The position numbers and the translations under genes were made by a program. Positions 8,701 to 15,074 of a stretch of DNA of 20,915 nucleotides are shown piece after piece. The DNA is taken from positions 1 to 20,915 of IMG/VR virus record IMGVR_UViG_3300009184_000268, one strand, 5' to 3'. The DNA is from a virus. Position 1 is the stretch's first letter. Each line of letters opens with the position of its first letter. Under the pieces are notes generated by a model. It did not search any database. It was not told where the DNA came from and saw only the letters and a program-made list of their open reading frames with translations.

Positions 8701-9527
8701 CGGTCAATTTGATCTTGGTTCAATGTTGGATCGTTGAGCAACTCTTCATGATGAGGGATGCGTTGAGCGGGGGTCTCACCAGCAAACGGCGGAGTCTTAA
8801 AGCGCCAAGCATCGCCCTCGGGGACGTGAATGTTAGGGCCACTCATCCAATTAGCCTTGTTCGATGGCTTCATTACGTTGGACTGCGTATTGGCACCCAT
8901 CGCCATGACCATCTCACGAGGTAGACCACCACGCTCTAAGGCGCCACGAACGACGGGCTCCATGCCACGCTCTAGCGCCATGCCAGCCTTCTCTACACCC
9001 TTGCCTGCGGTTCTCATAGCTTGGGATGTGGCAGGGCCTGTCAGGTACTGCAAAGCCACAGCCTCTGGCAACATTGGTGGGATCTTGTATTCGGTCTCGA
9101 GCTTCTCAAGGAAGTCGCCAATGTCACCAGCGTACTCATACGCCGTAGGTTGTGTAGGCTGATACATGCGCTCTTGCATGAACTTGTCAGCCGCCTCGTC
9201 GCCTTTAAAGATGCGCGTGGGCAAGGAGTTGACGGCTTGAGTCAGGGCTGAACCCATGAGCCTGCCAGTCTGCAATGTGCCAGCTACCTTCTCGAGTGGG
9301 GATCTGTCAGCCTGTTGCTGGCGCTTTAAGTCAGCTTGACGCTGAGCCATGCGTCTACCCATCTCAAGGTTAGCTTGGGTGGGAACGCTTAAGTCAACGT
9401 CGCCGTACTGGGGCAAATCCATCGCTCTTGGATCTTCAATAAAGGCTGGTGGCTGAGCCGATCTGAAGTTCTTAGCTATGTTTTGCCCAACTCGTGGGTA
9501 GAACGCTGGTGTGTTTTCGTCAGCCAT
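5724..9527 (-). CDS. Giant modular protein with PcfJ-like region
   Basis: A 1267-residue protein, the largest here. Residues 1-580 are mostly charged helix and likely coiled coil. About 590-800 resembles PcfJ-like regions of polyvalent proteins: MGHSVKGY (628-635), then RAKIYSLVDSRGAPHATIEV, then QIKGKGN (767-773) and YVQDFVRSG. In the PcfJ-like sequences I remember, the first motif is usually H-C-V, but here it is HSV. A linker at 846-872 (RGGKV...DTMMMEL...AGGG) leads to a C-terminal module with HGGPLYG (983-989) and LSEHPTYSHDIPG (near 1161-1175). The tail is KKGGAVHKAEGGEV. It lies between the glycosyltransferase after terL and the 934-residue gene, with which it overlaps by ATGA. Likely a virion or ejected protein; the biochemical role is unknown. 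Confidence 0.8.
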   Translation of the reverse strand: MADENTPAFYPRVGQNIAKNFRSAQPPAFIEDPRAMDLPQYGDVDLSVPTQANLEMGRRMAQRQADLKRQQQADRSPLEKVAGTLQTGRLMGSALTQAVNSLPTRIFKGDEAADKFMQERMYQPTQPTAYEYAGDIGDFLEKLETEYKIPPMLPEAVALQYLTGPATSQAMRTAGKGVEKAGMALERGMEPVVRGALERGGLPREMVMAMGANTQSNVMKPSNKANWMSGPNIHVPEGDAWRFKTPPFAGETPAQRIPHHEELLNDPTLNQDQIDRVLYQLELAKGEAALDKWADNALMGYFKGQLASPEDPVRLMIEKNYANIESKFAKDQERATKMAQRAEAELDPRKQANMKRQADTMFVQARDDRDIAMQNISHLPSEMLQNITLDPKSYIKEERVKAGYPAEGLGTTDPSRKWEHQADEAVKVTRAGDIQGAMDLQPRIDQALQEQFVVYQKLNKEWGDLLRSKGLQEKDIAALMTSMPRNTKAEAVGMLDELQKVDSNYLRLLDQDRSFPKFASMDNPFVAKLDPETKMYSGYMGDLGFEHVMDVLRQDLAAERLRPEQLNKLSVEQAVKRTQEYNLDLAKKMNVDRASARADLPVYKEYPDGYKWVQLNKPGNFAAESEAMGHSVKGYEPSKKHPEWVKGSGDEGSPSYGLGGWEAIKSGRAKIYSLVDSRGAPHATIEVASGAHPIGYSFKGASKELPETFEYNRNFDEGFPRPTEEQKQAILSRAQDLFKNNSNIERMDAFQMAANEILGPLPAEIRQIKGKGNVKPIAEYTPYVQDFVRSGNWTDVRDFSNTDLIRADDVRKAGWDMTGIDSPYLTKQEYDDLLLNELNKPKGMKRGGKVSISNNPDTMMMELGNQKMAGGGAIAKLVRAVPKTAAEIDAIARRMAPQMLGEFVRGDAGTQSVAGKTQKQFAKEKQMVHDIRPTGAERPLPKTVDVEDLKDQVMIGIAGDPTISGQTLHGLNGVPLDSPSPQHGGPLYGLGRDEEFWASGLGAANRVQNLAREAGKQYDMPVLGKYIMMGPESINYAQHYADANLSAINPAKMSKGQIESFNNLVREGYPYTKNKERFQRVFPAFPGIENPSEAYLHFSIDPELRKHFNALMQMPTVTEKHGLPSGIDVRHAITEPDLRDLETGVTGKSIGRMRPEVTQLGLSEHPTYSHDIPGEFMGSSKYPIPYELSFPDTVKAIRENPKQAPHEFGSLKMIGPRQVIDQQMIDEIKQYQEMIKKYTGQKKGGAVHKAEGGEVTGDDLILEERPL

Positions 9528-9530
9528 GGC

Positions 9531-9590
9531 TTATCCCGCTGAGTTGCTGTTGTCCCAATGATACCTTGGGTGTTGGAGTTCGTCCATCAT
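9531..9590 (-). CDS. Possible 19-residue mini-gene between glycosyltransferase and giant gene
   Basis: The 59-nt gap between two genes is filled by a frame coding MMDELQHPRYHWDNSNSAG. Its ATG overlaps the glycosyltransferase stop as ATGA (9587-9590), and its TAA ends 3 nt before the ATG of the 1267-residue gene. The fit at both ends is the only support. The upstream ribosome binding site is weak (GGATCAG). It could simply couple translation across the gap. Confidence 0.35.
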   Translation of the reverse strand: MMDELQHPRYHWDNSNSAG

Positions 9591-10321
9591 AGATCTGATC
9601 CAATCAGCCTACGAACCAACTCATTGTTCCTGCTGTCCATCTCAGCTAACCACCTGTACCCGCTCCCGCCATCCACGTTAGGCTTGGCTTCAGGGGGGGG
9701 CGTCTCATTCATGGCGTGGTACGAGCTTGCCCACAGGTTCAGGTAGTTCACGGTCACAGCCTTGTTGCTGGCGCTGTTCAGTCCTGCCTCACGTATGCGC
9801 TTGCCAAAGATCCTGTCACCTATGTTGGAGAACTCTTTAGGCATCAGGTTCCACGTTGGGAGCATGGGGAAAGCTCCACGCAGAAAAAAGAAACAGCTCG
9901 TGTCGATCAGTGAGCTGTCGTCTGGCATGTTCAGGACAGTCATGTCAGGGCGAACGAACCTACGCCTAGCTACCACGTAGTCGCAGTTGACTGGTGAGCC
10001 GTAGTTCCCTATCGCTGTGGTCAGGCACTCCTCGGTGTGGTTAGGGTCGAGCCAGTTGTCAGCATCGAGGAACCCAATAGCATCGTACCCTTCACTGACC
10101 GCAAGCTGAGCACCGATCCCTCGAGGGGTGTTTCCGTAGTCGCCGTGGGACTTGCCAAGTGGGATGTGCCTTGCCACCCTGCTGGCGATCCAGTCCTGTG
10201 GGTGCCCATCGCTGATGAGGAAGTGGTCAGCCTTGATGGTTTGAGCCTCCACGCTTTGGATGCACCGCTCCATGACCTGTGGCTCTTCCTTGAAGTAGGG
10301 GGTGATGTAGGCGACTCTCAT
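9587..10321 (-). CDS. Glycosyltransferase, GT-A fold (GT2-like), next to TerL
   Basis: A 244-residue protein with features of family 2 glycosyltransferases. It has an N-terminal strand (RVAYITPYF), a helix with CIQSVEAQT, LISDG at 35-39, and the metal and nucleotide-sugar binding DADNW at 86-90 preceded by GFL. Such enzymes transfer a sugar from a nucleotide-sugar donor. The acceptor is unknown; host surface polysaccharide, virion protein and modified DNA bases are all possible. Its start overlaps the TerL stop (ATGA, 10318-10321), so it is co-translated with packaging genes. No membrane helix is visible, so it should be soluble. One of three unrelated-looking glycosyltransferases in the window. 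Confidence 0.82.
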   Translation of the reverse strand: MRVAYITPYFKEEPQVMERCIQSVEAQTIKADHFLISDGHPQDWIASRVARHIPLGKSHGDYGNTPRGIGAQLAVSEGYDAIGFLDADNWLDPNHTEECLTTAIGNYGSPVNCDYVVARRRFVRPDMTVLNMPDDSSLIDTSCFFFLRGAFPMLPTWNLMPKEFSNIGDRIFGKRIREAGLNSASNKAVTVNYLNLWASSYHAMNETPPPEAKPNVDGGSGYRWLAEMDSRNNELVRRLIGSDL

Positions 10322-11754
10322 GCGGCGTACGGGTTCTCAAGCTTCTTAGCCATACCGCTGTCAAGGTAGTCGTCCATGTCGTAGTCGTCCCGTGGGGCGC
10401 CATCAATATCCAGCCAGCCAGCGTCACGTAGGAACCGCAAGCCTTGGGTGCAGGCGTCCACGAAGTCGTCGTGCGTCGAGTCAGGGAAGGAGCAGATCTG
10501 GCTGACCATGCCCTCAGCCCAGTCCTTGACGTAGCCTCTCCTAACGCCGCTCTCAGGGATCCATACACGCCCAGCGGCAATGATGTTGGAGACAATGTTC
10601 AAGCGTTGAATCTTGTCAGCCCGACCGGGGTTGTACGCCCGTACAGGCAGGTGCGCACGTTGCAAGTCTTGTATCAAAGCTATACCCGAGGACTTGTCCT
10701 CCACGAGTATCAGGTCTATGCGCTTCTTGTCCTTGCCCTCGCCGTAGACCACGTCGTACTCCTCGATCACCTTGGGGCGCAGGTCTGGGTACTGGAGCCT
10801 ATCCTGCCAACAGTCAATCACCATGGCGGACATTGCGCCATCGAGGGGCTTGAAGATCCCAAACGTGATGGAGGCTGTCGGATCGTTGACAGTCTTCTCC
10901 GAGCTGGCGCAGTCGTAGCTTTGCAGGATGTACTCGAACTTTGGAAACTCCTTGTTTGGCGCCCACAGCTTGAACATCTCGCGCTTAACGATGCCTGACT
11001 CTTCAGGATCGATCAGCTCTGCATGGATCTCCTGCCTTCCAATTTTGGTTCCCTCATAGGACAGGATCTGCTTCTTGAAGCTTGCAGACAGGTTAGCGAG
11101 ATTGACGTAGGTAGATGCCGTCGTGAGCGCTACGTCGTTACCTTCACGCCCTACAAGCTCTACGATCAGGTCTTTGGGACGTGGGGTAGTTGTGGCAATG
11201 ATCTGGGTTCTGCCGTCCTCCTTCTTGAGACGCACGGCAAACTGGATGTTGTACCAAGCTTCGTCGAGGTAGTCCCAAGCGGCAAGCTCATCTAGCCATG
11301 CGCCATGATACTGACCACCACGGAAACGATCAGGCTCTGAGGCTGATATACCTTTGATCAGGCTCCCATTGATCAGCACGATCTCGTGCAGGGCTTTGTT
11401 GTAGTCCCTGATCAGGATCGGCGGGATCACAGCAATGAGTCCTGACTCTCCCTCAAAGCAAGTCGCCCTGACATCCATTGATGTGGGAGCGGACACGAGC
11501 CAACGGGTGTTGGGGTTCTGCCATGCCCAGTACCATAACTGTTCAGCCGCGGTGCGGGTCTTGCCGGCGCCTCGACCAGCCAGCATGAGCCAAATAGACC
11601 AATACGTGCCTTGGGGTGTCTTTTGATGATTGAAGGCGCCTGAGAGCCATGCAGAGCGCTTGGCGTAGGCTATGCCGTGGTAGGGGCCCAGCTTGCGTCG
11701 GATCTCTGGATCAGCAAAGATGTCCAGAACTTCCTGATCAACAACCTCGCTCAT
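10318..11754 (-). CDS. terL: Terminase large subunit
   Basis: A 478-residue protein, normal length for TerL. It is the ATP-driven DNA-packaging motor with a C-terminal headful or end-cutting nuclease. The ATPase domain has Walker A GRGAGKT (60-66), Walker B AWLDEL (152-157; catalytic E156) and a coupling motif TTTPRP (188-193). The RNase H-like nuclease carries the expected acidic residues: D281 in SYDCASS, E352/D353 in LVEDKSSG, and D429/D430 in HDDFVDA. All key residues are intact, so the protein should be active. The start overlaps the stop of terS (ATGA, 11751-11754) and the stop overlaps the next glycosyltransferase. Confidence 0.96.
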   Translation of the reverse strand: MSEVVDQEVLDIFADPEIRRKLGPYHGIAYAKRSAWLSGAFNHQKTPQGTYWSIWLMLAGRGAGKTRTAAEQLWYWAWQNPNTRWLVSAPTSMDVRATCFEGESGLIAVIPPILIRDYNKALHEIVLINGSLIKGISASEPDRFRGGQYHGAWLDELAAWDYLDEAWYNIQFAVRLKKEDGRTQIIATTTPRPKDLIVELVGREGNDVALTTASTYVNLANLSASFKKQILSYEGTKIGRQEIHAELIDPEESGIVKREMFKLWAPNKEFPKFEYILQSYDCASSEKTVNDPTASITFGIFKPLDGAMSAMVIDCWQDRLQYPDLRPKVIEEYDVVYGEGKDKKRIDLILVEDKSSGIALIQDLQRAHLPVRAYNPGRADKIQRLNIVSNIIAAGRVWIPESGVRRGYVKDWAEGMVSQICSFPDSTHDDFVDACTQGLRFLRDAGWLDIDGAPRDDYDMDDYLDSGMAKKLENPYAA

Positions 11755-12323
11755 TCAGCAATCCTGATCAGCTCAAGGCGCTTGATCGCTACGTCCATGA
11801 CGTTCTTGACCTCAGCATCAATGATCATCGGATCGATCTTCTCCTCAGCCGCCCTGTACTCGCCATACTTCTTAGGGTTGAACTTAGCCAGTAACTTGAG
11901 GCGAGTCTCGATCTGAAGCTTGCGGTGACCAAGCATGTCCTCCTCCGTCACGGTCACGCTGTCCTCGCCCTCCTTGCCGCCAGCGGTGAAAACCTTCTTC
12001 TTGCCCATCTGAATGTTGTCAGAGATGTACAAGCATTCCTCAGCAAGAGCGTCGTAGCCTATGTCACGCGCATGTGCGATGGCTGTGGATAACTCTTGAT
12101 CCCTCCACATCCAATCGTATACCGTCCTCCATGCAGGAAACCCTTCGTTCTCTCTGCATATCTGTCTTAGTGGTATTCCGTCACTCAGTTGTTCACAGAT
12201 ACGCCTTGCTATCTCTGGTGTGTACTTGGTTGGTCTGCCTGTTTTGGCAACCTCTTTTGTTTGCGGCTTACCTGTCACATCGGCGACTTTGTCGCTGGAA
12301 AGATCTTTTGGTTTCTTTGCCAT
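11751..12323 (-). CDS. terS: Terminase small subunit
   Basis: A 190-residue protein. TerS binds the packaging site and hands DNA to TerL. It has a basic N-terminal leader, then GRPTKYTPEIARRICEQL with a helix-turn-helix (about 36-75, including PLRQICRENEGFPAWRTVYDWM). A helical segment (AHARDIGYDALAEECLYISD, about 83-102) and a HRKLQIETRLKLLAKFNPKKYG oligomerisation or TerL-contact segment (133-153) follow. This order is standard for the GRPTKYTPE-type TerS family. AAAGGAG lies 7 nt before the ATG. It starts after a 56-nt gap, one of the few gaps in the leftward series. Confidence 0.93.
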   Translation of the reverse strand: MAKKPKDLSSDKVADVTGKPQTKEVAKTGRPTKYTPEIARRICEQLSDGIPLRQICRENEGFPAWRTVYDWMWRDQELSTAIAHARDIGYDALAEECLYISDNIQMGKKKVFTAGGKEGEDSVTVTEEDMLGHRKLQIETRLKLLAKFNPKKYGEYRAAEEKIDPMIIDAEVKNVMDVAIKRLELIRIAE

Positions 12324-12335
12324 TACTGAACTCCT

Positions 12336-12350
12336 TTAACGCAAAGTTTA
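12336..12350 (-). promoter_or_regulatory. Operator-like inverted repeat upstream of terS (weak copy)
   Basis: On the minus strand TAAAC-TTTGC-GTTAA lies just before the terS ribosome binding site. It matches the inverted repeat found at the other promoters in this window with one mismatch. The -10 position is poor here (TAAAGG), so this is either an operator without a good promoter or a chance match. Confidence 0.3.
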
Positions 12351-12379
12351 ACGGATCTTTTCGTATGTGTGCAACATCC

Positions 12380-12589
12380 TTACTTCAATCCCTTCATGAT
12401 CCTTCGATCCATGTCCTTGATGGTGAGTTTGAATTCTCTGTTTTGTGCGTCAAGTTTTGCGACTTTGTTGTTCGCGTGTTTCAGCTTTGACTCCAGCTCC
12501 TGCACCTGCGTCTGTAGCTCTGTGATGGCTTTGTTTGCCAGCTCAGGGTTCTCGCTGATCCAGTCAGCTTCCCAAATCTGTTCTGTCAT
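12380..12589 (-). CDS. Small coiled-coil protein upstream of terS
   Basis: A 69-residue protein: a short acidic N-terminus (MTEQIWEADWISENPELAN), then a continuous heptad-like coiled coil (AITELQTQVQELESKL and beyond, about 20-60), ending in basic residues. The ATG overlaps the stop of the preceding glycosyltransferase gene (ATGA, 12586-12589). Function unknown. Small coiled-coil proteins beside terminases can be packaging accessories, but nothing here shows that. Confidence 0.75.
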   Translation of the reverse strand: MTEQIWEADWISENPELANKAITELQTQVQELESKLKHANNKVAKLDAQNREFKLTIKDMDRRIMKGLK

Positions 12590-13269
12590 TCGCTCTTCCC
12601 CAATATCCCATCAAGGACTGTTTTGGCATACTTCATTTGGTAATCGCCTGAGTACTTTTTTACTCCAAAATGAGTGCATGTGTGCCGTATGTCTACGTAG
12701 ATCTTTAGCCCCTCGTCCGTGAGCTTCTTACAGATCTGCACATCTTCTGAGATCATTCCGCCATTGATGATCTGAATGTCGCAGATCAATCGTTTGTCTT
12801 TTCCATCATAGTACGGCGTACCCTTGTCCCACAAGATCTTCATAGCCTTGCGTGAGAGCTTCAAGAACCCAGTCCCAATGCACTCTACCTCTAACAACTT
12901 GGTGTCTGGGCTCCATTTGTGTTTGGCGGGATCTTCTGGGCGTATGTTGTACCGCTCCTCCTCTGTCTTCATGACAACAGGCAAACCCACAATGTCCACG
13001 TCGTGGTCAATCACATCAAAGAACGCATCCGCCGTGAACCCTTGATCCGCGTCAATGAACACAATCTCGTCAAAGCCGTTGTCGTAGGCATCACAGAACA
13101 AATTGCTTCGGGCTTTTTGCAGAAGCGCCTCACCCATCCAGAAGTACAGATTCATGTGCAGGTCAGGACGTTCTACAGCCGCCCTCTGAAACAGAACAGC
13201 CATGCTGATGCTGAAGTCACACACAACCTTACCGTCATAGGCTGGGCACAGTATTGCCACTCGTTTCAT
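12586..13269 (-). CDS. Glycosyltransferase, GT-A fold, upstream of terS
   Basis: I place the start at 13269 (MKRVAILCPAYDG), giving 227 residues. It overlaps the preceding stop as ATGA, and the 52 in-frame residues upstream are arginine-rich shadow sequence. Motifs are an N-terminal Rossmann-like strand (RVAILCPA), FIDADQGF with the DxD at 73-75, IGTGFLKLSR (131-140), and ISEDVQIC (173-180), where the acidic pair is placed like the catalytic base of GT-A enzymes. H200 near the end may help bind metal. It differs clearly from the enzyme at 9587. The sugar and acceptor are unknown. It lies among small unknown genes just before the terminase genes. Confidence 0.8.
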   Translation of the reverse strand: MKRVAILCPAYDGKVVCDFSISMAVLFQRAAVERPDLHMNLYFWMGEALLQKARSNLFCDAYDNGFDEIVFIDADQGFTADAFFDVIDHDVDIVGLPVVMKTEEERYNIRPEDPAKHKWSPDTKLLEVECIGTGFLKLSRKAMKILWDKGTPYYDGKDKRLICDIQIINGGMISEDVQICKKLTDEGLKIYVDIRHTCTHFGVKKYSGDYQMKYAKTVLDGILGKSE

Positions 13270-13466
13270 TTCTTGAGTCCTCGCACGTAAGCGGCGAAGC
13301 TTGATGTTGTATCCCCACCGTTCTTCATCTTGTCGAACTCGAGCGCTACCTCTTCCAAGGTGTCGTTCCTGATCTTGTTTGTGATGGGGTCGAGCTGGCG
13401 TTGGATCATCTGCCTTTTGCGCCAACCAAGCGCCTTTTCCCAGATATTAAGCTCTGCTTCACTCAT
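13266..13466 (-). CDS. Small hypothetical protein
   Basis: A 66-residue protein, mainly helical and charged, beginning MSEAELNIWEKALGWRKRQ with a basic C-terminus (YVRGLKK). Both ends overlap neighbours by ATGA (13463-13466 and 13266-13269), which is the best evidence that it is translated. I do not recognise the family. Confidence 0.72.
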   Translation of the reverse strand: MSEAELNIWEKALGWRKRQMIQRQLDPITNKIRNDTLEEVALEFDKMKNGGDTTSSFAAYVRGLKK

Positions 13467-13627
13467 GAGTTCTTCTCCAACAGGGCGGTTTCAATCTTCT
13501 TTGCCCACTCGAGCACCATGATCATGTTCCAGTTGGAACTTTCAGCAGTTACGCCTAAAGCCTTCTGAATCTCCTCGTCTGTGAGGCTCTTCCAAGGGCG
13601 AATGTAGTCTTGAATATCGTCATCCAT
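13463..13627 (-). CDS. Small hypothetical protein with DY-RPW-LTDEEI motif
   Basis: 54 residues from ATG 13627: MDDDIQDYIRPWKSLTDEEI. I prefer this start over one 16 codons upstream because AAGGA sits 8 nt before it and the overlap with the upstream gene falls to 8 nt. The DxQDYxRPWxxLTDEEI opening resembles small phage proteins I have seen in early or middle regions, whose function is unknown. The rest is helical (NMIMVLEWAKKIETALLEK). Confidence 0.7.
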   Translation of the reverse strand: MDDDIQDYIRPWKSLTDEEIQKALGVTAESSNWNMIMVLEWAKKIETALLEKNS

Positions 13628-13862
13628 TGCTTTTTCCTTCAGGTCTTGGGCAGTCAGTTGGGGGGATAACGACACACCAGACGGCTTTGTACTGCCCTCT
13701 TGGTGCCACTTCCCATCGGTCTATGTACACGTCAGGCATGGCTTTCAATACCTTCCTGACGTTGCTCTTTGGTCTGTTTAGCAATTCAGACAATTCCTCT
13801 AAGGTCATGCCATCAGGTATTCCGCGGAGCGTAACCCGTATGCTCTTGATCACAGACAGCAT
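13620..13862 (-). CDS. Small winged-helix-like DNA-binding protein
   Basis: 80 residues. SIRVTLRGIPDGMTLEELSELLNRPKSNVRKVLKAMPDVYI (7-47) has the pattern of a helix-turn-helix: a helix (TLEELSELL), a turn with N-R-P, and a recognition helix (SNVRKVLKAM). A strand pair follows (YIDRWEVAPRGQYKAVWCVV), as in a wing. It probably binds DNA as a regulator or helper; the target is unknown. Its ATG shares one base with the stop upstream (TAATG), and its end overlaps the next gene by 8 nt. Confidence 0.72.
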   Translation of the reverse strand: MLSVIKSIRVTLRGIPDGMTLEELSELLNRPKSNVRKVLKAMPDVYIDRWEVAPRGQYKAVWCVVIPPTDCPRPEGKSNG

Positions 13863-14041
13863 TAAGAAGCCCCTTTATCGGGCGTTTGAGCCGTTTTCTG
13901 GTCGCGTTGAGGGTCAAGGTGCTTGAGGAGCTGTTGAAGGTTTATAGGGGCTATTTTCTCGAGGCGCCTAATTTCGGTCAAAACGCAGTCCACACCTGCG
14001 TTGAAACCTTTGACGTACGGGCTCATGTTGGTCTCGCTCAT
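13862..14041 (-). CDS. Small hypothetical protein, 59 residues
   Basis: The frame runs from ATG 14041-14039 to TAA 13864-13862: MSETNMSPYVKGFNAGVDCV, then a helix LTEIRRLEKIAPINLQQLLKHL and a polar tail. It fills exactly the space between two neighbours, with an ATGA overlap at its start and TAATG at its end. Function unknown. Confidence 0.7.
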   Translation of the reverse strand: MSETNMSPYVKGFNAGVDCVLTEIRRLEKIAPINLQQLLKHLDPQRDQKTAQTPDKGAS

Positions 14042-14286
14042 GCTAACTCCTCCCGCTTTGCTTTGGCTCTTAATCTCAATGTTTCTTTAAGACAGGAAGC
14101 CGCCTCTTCGCTTGTCAGAATGCCACGAGTTTCAAGCTGGGATATCCCTGCCTTGAGGTGAGACATCGCGCAATTGGCTGGGTTGTCCCAGATGCGTTGC
14201 ATGTTGTCTAACAGTTGATCTTCTGACAGGAAGTTCCATACGTAGTTTGCAGGGACTACACGACCCCATGTGACGCTGTCGTACAT
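14038..14286 (-). CDS. Small hypothetical protein, 82 residues
   Basis: I choose ATG at 14286, which shares one base with the upstream stop (TGATG) and has AGAGGTGG 5-6 nt before it. A TTG one codon earlier is the alternative. The sequence begins MYDSVTWGRVVPANYVWNFL and contains two helical stretches, the second strongly basic and acidic (EEAASCLKETLRLRAKAKREE). No family recognised. It belongs to the tightly coupled run from 14474 to 12380. Confidence 0.72.
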   Translation of the reverse strand: MYDSVTWGRVVPANYVWNFLSEDQLLDNMQRIWDNPANCAMSHLKAGISQLETRGILTSEEAASCLKETLRLRAKAKREELA

Positions 14287-14474
14287 CAAGCCACCTCTTT
14301 TGCGAGTACGAGTTGCAAGTTGGCCAGCAGTTGCTCAGCCTCAGCACGGGTCAAGATGACGTGCATACTGGCACGGCGACCTTGCAGGGAAAGCCAAATG
14401 CTTTCGTCGTACTGGTCGACACCCACACGGGCGCCGTCCTTTGTTTGAATTGATGTTTCAATTTCGTTTGTCAT
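14286..14474 (-). CDS. Small hypothetical protein, 62 residues
   Basis: 62 residues with a beta-rich front (IETSIQTKDGARVGVDQYDE, IWLSLQG) and a helical end (LTRAEAEQLLANLQLVLAKEV). It is the first gene after the terminator-like hairpin at 14494-14507. No good promoter of its own is visible in the 38-nt gap, so expression may depend on read-through. Function unknown. Confidence 0.7.
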   Translation of the reverse strand: MTNEIETSIQTKDGARVGVDQYDESIWLSLQGRRASMHVILTRAEAEQLLANLQLVLAKEVA

Positions 14475-14493
14475 GATGGTTCTTTCTAGTAAA

Positions 14494-14507
14494 GCCCCCG
14501 AGGGGGC
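14494..14507 (-). terminator. Probable intrinsic terminator after the 155-residue gene
   Basis: On the minus strand GCCCCC-TC-GGGGGC, with a working stem of about 5 GC pairs and a 4-nt loop, is followed by TTTACT. It begins 5 nt after the stop of the gene at 14513. The T-tract is short, so termination may be partial, allowing some read-through into the genes at 14474 and below. Confidence 0.6.
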
Positions 14508-14512
14508 GAATT

Positions 14513-14980
14513 TTAAGCGTCGTCGAGCATGAGTTGGTTACGGGAGATAGCGTCGTATTTGGCGATGCGCTGTCCTTCTTCATCAATCTCGTTAATTTGA
14601 TTGCGAATGGCGCTCAAACGACGACCAGCGCAGGCACAAGGCTCATAGCTGAGAACTACGCCATTGTTGTAGGCGGCATGGTATTCTTTTTTCAGGGCGC
14701 GGTAAGCGGTTTCTGCTTTGTCCTCGAGGGCGCACAGCTCGTCCATGGTGAGCTTTTGCAAAGGGTAGCTTGACTGATTGGCAACGCGCAGGATGCCAGT
14801 GTGACCAGTGCCCTTCAAGAACTTGACCATGTCAGCAAGCAAAGCCTGCTTGGAGTCAGCGTAGAACTCGATGGGAGTGTTTTGCAACTCAACAACATTG
14901 GTGTTAATGAAGATGCCTTCGATTTCACCAGTGAAACAACGGTCGTCTTGGTAGACGTAAGCTTTGTAAATTTTTGCCAT
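14513..14980 (-). CDS. Hypothetical protein, 155 residues, with its own promoter and terminator
   Basis: Start at 14980 (MAKIYKAYVYQDDRCFTGEI), chosen because AAGGAA lies 7 nt upstream; a start 5 codons earlier would contain that site. The N-terminal 75 residues look beta-rich (YKAYVYQDD, GEIEGIFINTNVVEL, IEFYADS). The remainder is helical, with a CACAG cluster near 117-121. It is a one-gene transcription unit between promoter A and the hairpin at 14494. The strong, specially built promoter suggests it is made in quantity or early. I do not recognise the family. Confidence 0.78.
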   Translation of the reverse strand: MAKIYKAYVYQDDRCFTGEIEGIFINTNVVELQNTPIEFYADSKQALLADMVKFLKGTGHTGILRVANQSSYPLQKLTMDELCALEDKAETAYRALKKEYHAAYNNGVVLSYEPCACAGRRLSAIRNQINEIDEEGQRIAKYDAISRNQLMLDDA

Positions 14981-15000
14981 TTTGATTTCCTTCAAGTAAC

Positions 15001-15049
15001 CGCCTGATTGGCGTGAATGAATTGTAACACTAAATTAAAACGGGTTGGG
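15001..15049 (-). promoter_or_regulatory. Promoter A with 5'-terminal hairpin leader
   Basis: Minus strand: extended -10 TGT-TACAAT (hexamer 15026-15021), then 7 nt (TCATTCA), then the hairpin CGCC-AATCA-GGCG (15013-15001), GGTTAC and AAGGAA before the ATG at 14980. Transcription should start at or next to the first base of the hairpin. An imperfect inverted repeat (TTAAT-N5-GTTAC, 15038-15024) overlaps the -10. Upstream CCCAACCCG matches promoter B. There is no good -35 box. Confidence 0.68.
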
Positions 15050-15069
15050 GTAGGTGCTTTCCCTACCCC
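15047..15069 (-). terminator. Terminator-like hairpin after the 130-residue gene
   Basis: A perfect 8-bp stem (GGGGTAGG / CCTACCCC) with a 7-nt loop lies 5 nt after the stop at 15075. On the minus strand it is followed by AACCCGTTTT, and on the plus strand by TTGTTTTAT, so it could act in either direction. It slightly overlaps the upstream edge of promoter A. Confidence 0.55.
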
Positions 15070-15074
15070 TTGTT

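Noticed and set aside
10444-10998. Open frame of 184 codons on the plus strand opposite terL
   Set aside because: It covers the TerL nuclease domain, whose catalytic residues are intact on the other strand.
13270-13425. In-frame N-terminal extension of the glycosyltransferase at 12586
   Set aside because: The extra 52 residues are Arg/Gln-rich shadow sequence over the 66-residue gene. The ATG at 13269 overlaps the previous stop as ATGA and begins with the expected first strand.
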